This document shows, piece by piece, positions 36,097 through 45,530 of a DNA stretch of 64,000 nt. Position 1 is the first letter of the stretch; every line of letters begins with the position of its first letter. Origin of the DNA: Bacillus testis (GTDB lineage: Bacteria > Bacillota > Bacilli > Bacillales > DSM-1321). The stretch is taken from NCBI RefSeq assembly GCF_001243895.1, contig NZ_LN851186.1, forward strand, positions 1,873,852 to 1,937,851, read 5' to 3'. The notes beneath the pieces are model-generated. The model made no database searches and was not told the origin of the DNA. It was given only the letters and a program-made list of their open reading frames with translations. Made by a program: the position numbers and the translations under genes.

Positions 36097-37617
36097 TTAG
36101 AAGAATCCTTGGGCGTTTTTATCATAGCTTACTAATAAACATTTTGTTTGTTGATAGTGTTCAAGCATCATGGCGTGGTTTTCACGGCCGATACCTGACA
36201 TTTTATATCCTCCGAACGCTGCTCCTGCCGGATATTGGTGATATGTGTTTGTCCAAACACGTCCAGCTTGGATGCCGCGTCCTGCACGGTAGGCAGTATC
36301 GCCGCTGCGTGACCATACGCCAGCTCCAAGTCCATATAATGTATCGTTTGCGATTTCCATCGCTTCGTCGAAGTCTTTGAAGGTAGTAACCGCAAGAACT
36401 GGTCCGAAGATTTCTTCTTGGAAGATGCGCATTTTATTATTGCCCTTGAATACGGTCGGTTTAATATAGTTGCCGTTTTCCAGTCCGCCTTCAAGATGGT
36501 TTTCTTCGCCGCCGATTAGGAGTTCGGCACCTTCTTCTTTACCAAGCTTGATGTAAGAAAGGATTTTTTCCTTTTGTTCGTTTGAAGCTTGGGCGCCCAT
36601 CATTACTTCTGTATCAAGCGGGTTGCCGATTTTGATTGCTTTTACTCTTTCCAAAGCACGTTCCATAAATTGATCATAAATGGATTCCTGGATAAGTGCA
36701 CGTGACGGACATGTGCAGATTTCGCCTGAATTCAATGCGAACATGACAAAACCTTCAATTGCTTTGTTCAGGTATTCATCATCTTTATCCATGACGTCTT
36801 CGAAGAATACGTTCGGTGATTTACCGCCTAGTTCAAGAGTTACAGGGATGATGTTCTCTGTAGCGTATTGCATGATTTGACGGCCGACTGCAGTAGAGCC
36901 GGTGAAAGCGATTTTAGCAATGCGTTTGTTTGTCGCAAGCGGTTTGCCTACTTCAACTCCGAACCCATTCACAATATTAAGGACGCCTTTTGGAAGCAAG
37001 TCCTGGATCAACTCTATAAGCACCATGATGGATGCCGGAGTTTGTTCAGCTGGTTTCATGACAATACAGTTACCAGCTGCAAGCGCAGGAGCGATTTTCC
37101 ATACGGCCATTAGGATTGGGAAGTTCCAAGGAATAATTTGGCCCACAACCCCTAGTGGCTCATGGAAGTGGTAAGCGACTGTGTCGTTATCCAATTGAGT
37201 AGTGCGGCCTTCCTGTGCCCGGATCGTGCTTGCGAAATAACGGAAGTGGTCGATGGCCAAAGGAATATCCGCATTTAATGTTTCACGGACTGCTTTCCCG
37301 TTGTCCCAAGTTTCTGCAACAGCAATCATTTCTAAGTTTTCTTCTATGCGATCGGCAATTTTATGTAAAATAAGTGCTCGTTCTGCTGCGGATGTTTTTC
37401 CCCAAGCATCCTTAGCTGCATGGGCAGCATCCAAAGCCAATTCTATATCTTCTGCAGAAGAACGGGCGATTTTAGTGAATACTTCGCCAGTTACCGGAGA
37501 TTTGTTGTCGAAATATTGGCCTTTAACCGGCGCAACCCATTCTCCTCCGATAAAGTTATCGTATTTTTCTTTAAAGTTAACAACTGCCCCTTTAGTGTTT
37601 GGATTTGCATAAATCAT
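36097..37617 (-). CDS. NAD-dependent (acet)aldehyde dehydrogenase, AldB/ExaC type
   Basis: 506 residues. Cofactor region [31 protein letters not shown], catalytic glutamate in [12 protein letters not shown] and catalytic cysteine in [11 protein letters not shown]. The length, the insert [15 protein letters not shown] before the cysteine loop, and the neighbouring DUF779 gene are typical of acetaldehyde dehydrogenases of the AldB/ExaC branch. Likely oxidises acetaldehyde or related aliphatic aldehydes. The ribosome site AGGGAGAG precedes the ATG. Confidence 0.9.
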   Translation of the reverse strand: MIYANPNTKGAVVNFKEKYDNFIGGEWVAPVKGQYFDNKSPVTGEVFTKIARSSAEDIELALDAAHAAKDAWGKTSAAERALILHKIADRIEENLEMIAVAETWDNGKAVRETLNADIPLAIDHFRYFASTIRAQEGRTTQLDNDTVAYHFHEPLGVVGQIIPWNFPILMAVWKIAPALAAGNCIVMKPAEQTPASIMVLIELIQDLLPKGVLNIVNGFGVEVGKPLATNKRIAKIAFTGSTAVGRQIMQYATENIIPVTLELGGKSPNVFFEDVMDKDDEYLNKAIEGFVMFALNSGEICTCPSRALIQESIYDQFMERALERVKAIKIGNPLDTEVMMGAQASNEQKEKILSYIKLGKEEGAELLIGGEENHLEGGLENGNYIKPTVFKGNNKMRIFQEEIFGPVLAVTTFKDFDEAMEIANDTLYGLGAGVWSRSGDTAYRAGRGIQAGRVWTNTYHQYPAGAAFGGYKMSGIGRENHAMMLEHYQQTKCLLVSYDKNAQGFF

Positions 37618-37965
37618 AGTTGCATCTCTCCCTTATTTGTCCATTTAGAAACCTAGTGGCGATATATGTAATCGCATACATAAATGATAACCACCAAGTA
37701 TGTTTCCGCTTTCTATAATGTTCTTTATTTTGACATAATTCAAGCAATATGCACTAAAAAGATATGTTATAGAGGACTTAAGCACCGTATCTTATCCTAG
37801 TATGTATTTGCCTGATTTGGACTGTATTTGATAAATAGGCTTCTATAAAAGTAGCAACCCCCGACATTCACACATATTTTGTGGGGAGAGTACTTGAAGG
37901 ATGGCAAACGTTTCGTTTTCTTTCCTCTGCTCAAAGATTATAAAAAAATATGTGGAGGTAACAAG
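37618..37965. other. Divergent regulatory region between aldehyde dehydrogenase and the bacteriocin precursor
   Basis: About 350 bp. It must hold promoters for both directions. A TATAAA at 37844 is a possible -10 for the precursor, but no well-spaced -35 was found, so a sigma factor other than sigma-A or an activator is possible. Confidence 0.4.
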
Positions 37966-38211
37966 ATGAATGAATTTCAAAGTCAACTTCAGACATTGAA
38001 TCTTGGCGATTATTACACAAGTGAGCTAGTTCCCTGGAACCAGACCGCCTATTCAACCGACGATTCACGGCTGATCGGTTTTGGCTTCGGCTGTTTTGGC
38101 TGTTTCTTTTGTTTCGGCTGCGGAGGCTTCGGAAGATGCGGAGGCTGCGGAGGATGTGGAAGATGTGGAGGTTGTGGAGGCTGCGGCCGTTGTGGCCGAT
38201 GCGGCCGCTGA
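37966..38211 (+). CDS. Thiazole/oxazole-modified microcin precursor, heterocycloanthracin/sonorensin family
   Basis: 81 residues from the ATG at 37966 (GGAGGT six bases upstream); an 87-bp upstream extension of the frame is rejected because it has no such site. The leader (about 1-42), starting MNEFQSQLQTLNLGDYY, contains no cysteine. The core (43-81) has 12 cysteines at 43, 46, 49, 52, 58, 61, 64, 67, 70, 73, 76 and 79, every third residue except for Phe55 where one would be expected, with glycine, arginine and phenylalanine between. Cysteines in such cores are cyclised to thiazol(in)es by the enzymes encoded just downstream. Expected antibacterial; final modification pattern unknown. Confidence 0.92.
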   Translation: MNEFQSQLQTLNLGDYYTSELVPWNQTAYSTDDSRLIGFGFGCFGCFFCFGCGGFGRCGGCGGCGRCGGCGGCGRCGRCGR

Positions 38212-38245
38212 TCCTGCTATATATATGGAACGACCGAAAAAATGT

Positions 38246-38273
38246 CCCTGCAAGAGTATTTGCGGGGGCTTTT
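38246..38273 (+). terminator. Probable attenuator after the precursor gene
   Basis: Stem CCCTGCAA / TTGCGGGG (one G-T pair), 6-nt loop, followed by a short CTTTT. It lies between precursor and enzyme genes, so leaky termination would give more precursor than enzyme. Confidence 0.6.
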
Positions 38274-38377
38274 CCATGCAGAGTTTTTGCATATGAGACA
38301 AAATGTCTTACATAAGATGAGAATGAAAAGGTTGTTATAGGTTTTAGAACAGCTAGTGTTTGGAAGGGAGGAGCGGG

Positions 38378-40333
38378 ATGACAAATGTAATTCCGTCTAT
38401 GCGTTTGAAAGTCAATAGGGACACGTTTTTTATTCCGGATACAGACAAAGGGATGTATTTTCGCAATAATGCTAGTTCTTTTCGAATGGAAGGCGAGACA
38501 ATTGTTCAGTGGCTTGATAAGCTGTTGCCCATGCTGAACGGCGAGTATACGTTAAAAGAGCTTACGGATGGGTTGCCGGGTTCTTACCGGAACAGAGTAA
38601 TGGAAATTGCTGAAACGCTTTTTGCCAATGGTTTTGTTCGGGACGTCAGCAAGGACCTCCCCAGCACCCTGCCGGATTATATCTTAAAGAAGCATGGTTC
38701 TCAAATTGAATTTTTGGACCATTTCGGAGGCTCTGGTGCATATCGTTTTCAGCAGTATCGCCAATCGAACGTATTGGCGGTCGGTTCTGGCCCTTTTTTT
38801 ATTTCTTTGGTTTCAGCGTTGCTTAAAACAGGTTTGCCAGCATTCCAGATTTCGCTTACTGAGGAAGTGCCGACCAGCAGGGAACGGATTAAGGAGATCG
38901 TAGATGAGGCCCGAACGAGTGATCACGAGGTGAAGGTTAGCGAAACAGTGGGATGCCCGCCAGTTGAAATGATAAAATCACGGCATGAAAAAAGGCAATC
39001 ATTTGATGCTGTCCTGTATGTATCACAGGAAGGAAATATAGCGGAATTGCAGGCGATCCATCGTGTATGCAGACAGGAAAAGATCGTGTTCATCCCCGCT
39101 ATTTTCTTGAATGGGAGCGGGCTGGCCGGTCCTCTTGTTCAACCGGATTCCGAGGGATGTTGGGAATCCGCTTGGCGCCGGCTGCATCGAACGGCGCTTG
39201 AAGAGAAAGGAGAGCAATCCGCGTATTCATCGACAACCGGGGCTATGCTGGCCAATGTGATCACCTTTGAGTTGTTCAAACACATAACTGATGTAAAAAG
39301 GGATCTTCAAGGGCCAAAGTTTTATTTTCTTAATGCAGAAACCTTGGAAGGCCAGTGGCATTCCTTTGCACCTCATCCTGCGGTAACCGGCCGGGCATCG
39401 GCTTGCAAGGTGACCGATATCGACCAAAGGCTTGAACAAGGGCGCCGTTCAGTTAAAGAAGGTAAATGGTTTCTTTATTTTAGTCAGTTAACTTCTCCAC
39501 AATCCGGGATTTTTCATTGTTGGGAAGAAGGAAATCTTAATCAATTGCCATTGTCACTGTGCCGCATACAGGCTGCAGATCCCGTATCCGAGGGGCCGGC
39601 AGAGCTATTGCCTGCAAGTGTAGCTGCAGGTTTGACGCATGAAGAGGCAAGAAAGGAAGCAGGGCTGATGGGAGTGGAAGCCTATGTTACTGCAGCCTGC
39701 CATCAACCGATCAGGTCACTATTCATGTCTATGGAAGACATAACCGGCACAGATGAACACCAATTTATTGGAATCGGGGCGGGAGAGACGTTTGCCGAAT
39801 GTGTTTGCCGCGGTTTACAGAGGTGTTTGGACGACGAGTTCCGGAAACAGAAGGCACAAGACATCATTGTACCGGTTGAATTAGGAGAAATAGAGGATGA
39901 ACGCTGCCGCTTTTATTTGCAGTCCTTAACGACACTGCGAGGAGAGTCTGTCATCGGCTTGGGAAAAGAAGTGCATGGTTTCCCTGTTGTTTGGGTCGGC
40001 GTAGAAGGCAGCTGGTACGGGGCAGTCGGGCTGAATGCCACTTCGGCCCTTCGAAATGCTGTGGTGGAGGCGATTATGGAAATTCAACAATCTTCCGGAG
40101 AAAAGGCATCCAATAGGGCTCCTTTTATGCAGGAGAAAGCAACGGTAGTACAGAAGTTGGACATTCCAACAAGTAAACCGGAAAGCCATCTAGAAATGGT
40201 GCAGGCTGCTAGATCCGTAATGGCTGAAAATGGCTTCCAGCTCATGGCTGTCGAAGTCGAGATAGAACCTTTTACGAAAGCAGAACCGATCGAAGTGATT
40301 GGAGTGCTGCTTAGCAAGGGGGAATTAACGTGA
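38378..40333 (+). CDS. ThiF-like thiazole-containing bacteriocin maturation protein
   Basis: 651 residues from the ATG at 38378 (GGAGGAG just upstream). The N-terminus (about 1-110) resembles a leader-recognition domain; then NVLAVGSGPFFISLVSALL (131-149) is a degenerate nucleotide-binding loop of ThiF/E1 type. It matches the large ocin-ThiF-like proteins always found beside heterocycloanthracin-type precursors. It probably helps deliver the precursor to the cyclodehydratase; no independent catalytic motif is evident. Overlaps the next gene by GTGA, so the pair is co-translated. Confidence 0.85.
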   Translation: MTNVIPSMRLKVNRDTFFIPDTDKGMYFRNNASSFRMEGETIVQWLDKLLPMLNGEYTLKELTDGLPGSYRNRVMEIAETLFANGFVRDVSKDLPSTLPDYILKKHGSQIEFLDHFGGSGAYRFQQYRQSNVLAVGSGPFFISLVSALLKTGLPAFQISLTEEVPTSRERIKEIVDEARTSDHEVKVSETVGCPPVEMIKSRHEKRQSFDAVLYVSQEGNIAELQAIHRVCRQEKIVFIPAIFLNGSGLAGPLVQPDSEGCWESAWRRLHRTALEEKGEQSAYSSTTGAMLANVITFELFKHITDVKRDLQGPKFYFLNAETLEGQWHSFAPHPAVTGRASACKVTDIDQRLEQGRRSVKEGKWFLYFSQLTSPQSGIFHCWEEGNLNQLPLSLCRIQAADPVSEGPAELLPASVAAGLTHEEARKEAGLMGVEAYVTAACHQPIRSLFMSMEDITGTDEHQFIGIGAGETFAECVCRGLQRCLDDEFRKQKAQDIIVPVELGEIEDERCRFYLQSLTTLRGESVIGLGKEVHGFPVVWVGVEGSWYGAVGLNATSALRNAVVEAIMEIQQSSGEKASNRAPFMQEKATVVQKLDIPTSKPESHLEMVQAARSVMAENGFQLMAVEVEIEPFTKAEPIEVIGVLLSKGELT

Positions 40334-42276
40334 AGAAAGCCGTATGGGTCAGCGGAAGCGGACTCCTTGCAGATTGCGTGCTAGAAGAATTGGGCAACAG
40401 AAGGCAGATTCAGATTATCCATTCCGACTTTCCCGCAGATATCCCGGCAGCAACGGAAATGGCTCTTGTATTGGATGATGCCTGGCATCCCTCAGTCCAT
40501 TTGGAAGCGGAAGAACGATTCAAGGAAGCCGGAATCCCTTGGCTCAGAAGTTTCGTGTCATTTGGGGAGGGCGTAGTCGGGCCCTTGGTACTTCCGGGAA
40601 AACCCGGTTGTTCGCAGTGTGCCGACCAAAGGCAACTGATGGCAGGCCGCGACCGCAAAGAGATGTGGGCGTTGAGAAGGAAGCTGCAGGAACAGGGAGG
40701 AGTACCTCGGGATGCCGCTGCTTCAAGGCCGGGATTTATGCAGATGGCCAGCCTGATCGGAGCTGAGGTACAAACGATATTGGAGGGGAAACAAGCTTTA
40801 ACGGAAGGGCGTTTAGCCTTCATTGATCTTAAAACACTTGGGCTTTCCTGGCATTCTTTCCTTCCTGATTCGTTGTGTGTGCAGTGCGGCCGATTGCCGG
40901 ATGATTCAAAAGCCTCCGCCCGCATTTCCCTGCAGCCCAGCCGCAAATCAAATCCGGACAGTTACCGCACTCGTCCAATGGCTGAGCTTGGGAAAGTCCT
41001 TGCCAAGGATTACTTGGATCACAAGACAGGTTTTTTAAATCAAAAAATGCTGGATCTTGTTCCTCCATTTGCGGATGCGAGCGTCAACCTGCCTTTATTC
41101 ATAGGAGACGAAGGTGCCGCGGGACGAACCAATTCATATGCCACAAGCGAGTTGACGGCCATTTTGGAAGGCTTGGAACGGTATTGCGGCATGGACCCTA
41201 AAGGCAAAAGGACAGTTATCTATGACAGCTACAGCAATCTGAAGGATGAGGCGCTGAATCCTCTTGAGGTAGGCGTGCATTCCAAGGACCATTACGAACA
41301 GGCTGATTTCCCTTTCCGGCCATTTGATCCAGACACACCGATGAATTGGGTGTGGGGCTATTCCTTTTTAGAAGATCGTCCATTGCTCGTTCCGGAATTG
41401 CTTGCGTATTACAGCCTGGGTTGCGGTGAAGGGTTTGTCTTTGAAACATCGAATGGCTGCGCATTAGGCGGAAGTTTGGAGGAAGCGATTTTTTACGGCA
41501 TCATGGAAGTCGTTGAACGCGATTCGTTTTTACTGACTTGGTACGGACAGCTTCCACTTCCTCGCCTGGATCCCCGCACGGCAGATGACCGGGAATTGCA
41601 GCTGATGATTGAGCGGGCGAAAGCAGTCGCGGGCTATGATACCTTTTTATATAACGCTATGATGGAGCATGGCATTCCAAGTGTTTGGGCGATGGCGAAA
41701 AACAGGAAGCAAGAAGGATTGAATATCATCTGTGCCGCTGGCGCCCACCTGGATCCTGTGAGGGCGGCCAAAAGCGCCATGCATGAGCTGGGCGGTATGA
41801 TGCTGACGTTGGATGAAAAATTTGTAAATAATCGGCCGAATTACGAAAAGATGCTGCACAATCCAATGCTTGTCCAACAAATGGAGGATCATGGAATGCT
41901 GTTCGGCTTACCTGAGACCGAGGGCCGATTAGGGTTTTTACTGGATCATAATCGACCATTGCGGAGTTTTAGTGAAGAGTTTGCAGACAGACCGGTTCGT
42001 GCTGACTTAAAAGATGATCTTGTGGACGTCCTTCAAAAACTGCATGAAAGGAAATTGGATGTCATCGTGGTGGACCAGACAGTACCGGAGATCAAACGAA
42101 ACGGGCTTCATTGCGTAAAAGTATTGATTCCTGGCATGCTTCCGATGACTTTCGGCCACCACCTGACCCGTGTACAAGGGCTTGAAAGGGTGCTTGAGGT
42201 GCCTAAGATGCTCGGATATAAGGAAGCAGCATTGACGTACGGCCAGCTTAATCCGTATCCGCATCCATTTCCATAA
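40330..42276 (+). CDS. TOMM cyclodehydratase: leader-binding/E1-like domain fused to YcaO domain
   Basis: 648 residues, GTG start with AAGGGGGA upstream. The N-terminal part has zinc-type pairs CSQC (94-97) and CVQC (183-186), as in E1-like partner proteins. From about 270 to the end it is a YcaO domain: ELTAILEGLERY (274-285) and SLEEAIFYGIMEVVERD (382-398) carry the ATP/Mg-binding glutamates. The C-terminus is PYPHPFP, the PxPxP signature of azoline-forming YcaO proteins. It uses ATP to cyclise core cysteines (and Ser/Thr if present) to azolines. Central enzyme of the cluster. Confidence 0.93.
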   Translation: MKKAVWVSGSGLLADCVLEELGNRRQIQIIHSDFPADIPAATEMALVLDDAWHPSVHLEAEERFKEAGIPWLRSFVSFGEGVVGPLVLPGKPGCSQCADQRQLMAGRDRKEMWALRRKLQEQGGVPRDAAASRPGFMQMASLIGAEVQTILEGKQALTEGRLAFIDLKTLGLSWHSFLPDSLCVQCGRLPDDSKASARISLQPSRKSNPDSYRTRPMAELGKVLAKDYLDHKTGFLNQKMLDLVPPFADASVNLPLFIGDEGAAGRTNSYATSELTAILEGLERYCGMDPKGKRTVIYDSYSNLKDEALNPLEVGVHSKDHYEQADFPFRPFDPDTPMNWVWGYSFLEDRPLLVPELLAYYSLGCGEGFVFETSNGCALGGSLEEAIFYGIMEVVERDSFLLTWYGQLPLPRLDPRTADDRELQLMIERAKAVAGYDTFLYNAMMEHGIPSVWAMAKNRKQEGLNIICAAGAHLDPVRAAKSAMHELGGMMLTLDEKFVNNRPNYEKMLHNPMLVQQMEDHGMLFGLPETEGRLGFLLDHNRPLRSFSEEFADRPVRADLKDDLVDVLQKLHERKLDVIVVDQTVPEIKRNGLHCVKVLIPGMLPMTFGHHLTRVQGLERVLEVPKMLGYKEAALTYGQLNPYPHPFP

Positions 42277-42297
42277 ATAGTGACAGGAGGTTGGGGG

Positions 42298-43866
42298 ATG
42301 CAACTTGAGGAATTTCTGCACCATCTTCATACAGACCCTGAAAAGATTACGCCGCTCGGCTGGGAAATCGATTGGGAGGATGCACCGCTCTCTTATAAAC
42401 TCTACCGTAATCTTCCAGTCATACCTCTTTCAGCGGATATCCCGCTGAAATTGGAAGAATCAGAGCCGAGGGAACCTGACCTTGAAAGGATCGGCCATTT
42501 TCTTTGGTATGTGTATGGCTTGGCGCAAGTAAGCCAATCGGTGATTCCTACTGAAGACGGCGAGCCGGAAATCATTCAGTCCTTCCGCCGTTTTCCTGCT
42601 TCTGGGGGTGCTCTGTATCCAAATGAATTATATATTTATCTTAAGCTGGCTGATTTGCCTTCCGGAGTCTACCATTATGATGTCGCCCATCATCGATTAG
42701 TGTTATTGAGGGAAGGTAATTTCGATGATTATATAACCCGGGCTATCGGGAAAAATTGCGATATTTCCAGTTGTTATGGGACGGTTTTTGTCTCGACGAT
42801 GTTTTGGAAGAACTTTTTCAAATACAATAATTTCGCCTATCGTCTGCAAGGATTGGATGCCGGTGTGCTAATGGGGCAATTAATGGAGGTGTCAAAACGG
42901 TTCGGCTTTGCATCAGGGGTGTATTTCCAGTTCCTTGACAGGGCCATCAACCATTTGCTTGGTATAGATGAAAAGGAAGAGAGCGTATATGCGGTCATTC
43001 CCTTAACGGTTGAGCCGCTCAACTGGTCTTTTGCGGGTAGGGGAATAGAAGGTTCTATTTCGGCAGAAAGCCTGTGCAGAGAACTTTCTGAAACACAATT
43101 TGCCCATTATGTCCGATCGCAAAGAGTGAAAGAGTTTCCTAAACTGATTGAACTGAATGAAGCTTCCATGATCGAAATGCTGCCATGCGCCCGGAAAGCA
43201 GGCACAGTCGAACAAATGGATAGCGAAGGCGCTGACATAAAGCTGCCTTTTGTGGAGCCTCTGCCGTATGATTTGGCAGAGGCTTGCCATCAGCGTTTTT
43301 CCCCGGAGATGGATTTTAGGATGCAAACGATCAGCCAGGAGCAACTGGCAGTATTATTGCAGGAAGCTTCTGCATCTTTTTTGTACAGGAACGATTTGGA
43401 TGACTCCGATAGCAATGGTTTGCCGCGTGTATCCATCTATATTTGTTTACATGGCGTTGAAGGCATTCCATCTGGGGCCTACCGATATGACGGGGTGGCC
43501 CATGCTCTTAAGCTGATCAGGCCGGGGGACCATCGGCTTCAGCTGCAGTACAGCCTATCGCTCGATAATGTGAATATGCTGCAGGTGCCGCTTTGTCTGC
43601 ATGTGGCAGGGGCCAAAGATTCTTTCGGGTCGCCCCTCGGGTACAGAGGCTACCGCATACAGCAAATGGAAGCGGGAATGCTTGTCCAGCGGGTACTGTT
43701 GGCAGCGTCGGCTATTGGTTTGCAGGGACATCCTCTTCTCGGGTTCGATGTCAAAGTATGCGATTCCATCTATCAAATGGACCGCCAAGGACTGACCAGC
43801 TTAATCCAAATCCCCATTGGCACTGTCGGTCAGCGGCCATGGCTGAAGGGGACCCTGCACCATTGA
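42298..43866 (+). CDS. SagB-type dehydrogenase (azoline oxidase), two nitroreductase-like halves
   Basis: 522 residues from the ATG at 42298 (AGGAGG seven bases upstream); the GTG at 42280 precedes that site and is rejected. SagB-type FMN enzymes oxidise azolines to aromatic azoles. The first half contains RRFPASGGALYPNELYIY, PSGVYHYD and AYRLQGLDAGVLMGQL; the second repeats the pattern with PSGAYRYDGVAHAL, GYRGYRIQQMEAGMLVQ and GLQGHPLLGFDV. Tandem nitroreductase-like halves are usual in this group. It closes the biosynthetic operon. Confidence 0.9.
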   Translation: MQLEEFLHHLHTDPEKITPLGWEIDWEDAPLSYKLYRNLPVIPLSADIPLKLEESEPREPDLERIGHFLWYVYGLAQVSQSVIPTEDGEPEIIQSFRRFPASGGALYPNELYIYLKLADLPSGVYHYDVAHHRLVLLREGNFDDYITRAIGKNCDISSCYGTVFVSTMFWKNFFKYNNFAYRLQGLDAGVLMGQLMEVSKRFGFASGVYFQFLDRAINHLLGIDEKEESVYAVIPLTVEPLNWSFAGRGIEGSISAESLCRELSETQFAHYVRSQRVKEFPKLIELNEASMIEMLPCARKAGTVEQMDSEGADIKLPFVEPLPYDLAEACHQRFSPEMDFRMQTISQEQLAVLLQEASASFLYRNDLDDSDSNGLPRVSIYICLHGVEGIPSGAYRYDGVAHALKLIRPGDHRLQLQYSLSLDNVNMLQVPLCLHVAGAKDSFGSPLGYRGYRIQQMEAGMLVQRVLLAASAIGLQGHPLLGFDVKVCDSIYQMDRQGLTSLIQIPIGTVGQRPWLKGTLHH

Positions 43867-44012
43867 TATGGCAAGGAATCGCAACCGCCTCATCTCTAAA
43901 GAGGAAATAAGGCTGTTTGCCTAAATAAAAACCTGGCATTTCTACTAGGACATTGAATAATGAGGTGCCTGTACGAGGAAGTTTTGATTGTATGAGGAGT
44001 AGGAAAAGCATG

Positions 44013-44046
44013 AAAAAAGCCTTCCGCATTCACATGCAGAAGGCTT
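44013..44046 (-). terminator. Terminator of the short-chain dehydrogenase gene
   Basis: On the minus strand, stem AAGCCTTC / GAAGGCTT with an inner GCAT/ATGC and a T run. It may also weakly end the bacteriocin operon from the opposite side. Confidence 0.85.
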
Positions 44047-44063
44047 GCTTTGCAATAGCCGCA

Positions 44064-44930
44064 TCATGAAGACATTGCCATGCCACCATTTACATGGATG
44101 CACTGTCCAGTAATATAAGCTCCTTCATCTGATGCGAGAAGGACATAGGCGCCTGCAAGGTCTGCCGGTTGTCCTGGGCGGCCAAGCGGTGTATCGGTAC
44201 CGAATTTTGAGACGCTTTGTCCGTCAAAAGTAGCCGGAATGAGGGGAGTCCAAATGGGGCCCGGAGCAACCATATTCACCCGGATTCCTTTTTTTGCAAG
44301 GTTCTGGGCAAGGCTGCGCGTAAAACCGACAATCGCGCCTTTTGTCGCTGTATAGTCTATTAAGGTTGGGTTGCCTACATACGGATTAACCGATGTTGTA
44401 TTAATGATTGAATGGCCTTGTTTCATATGTGGCACTGCATGCTTGCTCATATAAAAAACGGAATACATATTGGTTCGGAATGTTTGATCCCATTGTTCAG
44501 CTGTTATGTCTTCAATGTTCTCTGTAGGAAATTGTACGGCTGCGTTATTGACGAGGATATCCAACTTGCCGAATTCATCCACTGTTTTCTTGATTAAATC
44601 CTTGCATACCGCTTCCTGTGATACATCGCCGGGAAGCAGAAGGCATTTGACCCCTTCTTTTTCAATCAATTGTTTGGTTTCTTCCGCATCGCTGTCTTCA
44701 TTCAGATAGTTCACGGCGACGTGAGCTCCTTCTTTTGCATAAGCAATCGCAACAGCGCGTCCGATTCCGCTGTCGCCGCCTGTGATTAAGGCAACCCGGT
44801 CTTTAAGCTTGCCGCTGCCGGAATAGTCTTTAGGCTGAATAGGAAGTGGCTTCATCTCCGATTCAATCCCAGGCTGTTGTTGCTGTGTTTGCTCTGGTTG
44901 TCCATCCTTTTGTTGTTCGTATATATTCAT
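44064..44930 (-). CDS. Short-chain dehydrogenase/reductase of the general-stress type (YhdF/YdaD-like)
   Basis: 288 residues: a Gln-rich N-terminal extension (1-40) typical of the YhdF/YdaD/YhxC group, then a Rossmann fold with TGGDSGIGRAVA, NNAA, the active-site Ser (about NTTSVNPYVG) and YTATK (Tyr/Lys). Ends with GQCIHVNGGMAMSS. Substrate unknown; B. subtilis relatives are sigma-B-controlled. The ribosome site AGGAGGG is visible upstream. Single gene. Confidence 0.88.
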   Translation of the reverse strand: MNIYEQQKDGQPEQTQQQQPGIESEMKPLPIQPKDYSGSGKLKDRVALITGGDSGIGRAVAIAYAKEGAHVAVNYLNEDSDAEETKQLIEKEGVKCLLLPGDVSQEAVCKDLIKKTVDEFGKLDILVNNAAVQFPTENIEDITAEQWDQTFRTNMYSVFYMSKHAVPHMKQGHSIINTTSVNPYVGNPTLIDYTATKGAIVGFTRSLAQNLAKKGIRVNMVAPGPIWTPLIPATFDGQSVSKFGTDTPLGRPGQPADLAGAYVLLASDEGAYITGQCIHVNGGMAMSS

Positions 44931-45530
44931 CCTAAAATCCCTCCTATAAAACTGTGGTTCTTCTAAAAATGTAACCTTAATTACGGATTTCTAAACATGG
45001 AATGGTGCTAAGATACGAACAAGAAATGGGATGCTGCATCTCTTGATCGACAATCTATTTTGGTTTTTACCTGGCTATGAGAATAGAATTCTTCTATTTT
45101 GATAGCCGGTGTAAAAGCCGGTTCATTGGGTACAGCGGCGAAGTAGGCGGACGCATTGATCCGGGCGTATCGGATTACTTGTTCAAGCAAGTTAAATGAG
45201 ACTTCTGTCTATTCAATTTAGCAAACGGATGACGGTGTACAGGTTACGGTTTACATGATTACGGTTACTCGGACTTTGGCCATCTGCGCAGTGAAGCTGC
45301 GAATGATTAGGGAATGCCTGTTCCCGCTGTATCTTTTGTTTAATAGATTTTACGTTTAGTCTGCAGGGAACTTCCTCTGCAGGCTTTTTGGATTCGGTGC
45401 ACTTAATAAAATGATGATTATTTAAAGACAGAGCGGGTAAGGATTTAAGATGGATAATTTGCTCTGCATATGAAGGGATAGTATGATCATGTAAGTTGGT
45501 TACTAATAGTAAGGGGGATGAAAAGAGATA
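44931..45530. other. Long intergenic region with an orphan terminator
   Basis: About 600 bp. It contains short plus-strand frames of unknown origin (one reads GYSGEVGGRIDPGVSDYLFK near 45130-45190, another YGLHDYGYSDFGHLR near 45245-45290) interrupted by stops, followed by a terminator-like hairpin CTGCAG-N10-CTGCAG with CTTTTT at 45361-45388. These may be remains of a decayed plus-strand gene; no family recognised. Confidence 0.45.

Noticed and set aside
38115..38210. Short-period DNA repeat that could be taken for a minisatellite or CRISPR-like array
   Set aside because: The periodicity is explained by the CxxC codon pattern of the precursor core; there are no spacers.
38065..38301. Ala/Ser-rich minus-strand frame across the precursor gene
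   Set aside because: It is the reverse reading of the Cys/Gly codon repeat; low complexity arises from the plus-strand core.
45008..45190. 60-codon minus-strand frame
   Set aside because: No ribosome site or family; opposite in direction to the other coding-like remnants and the orphan terminator.
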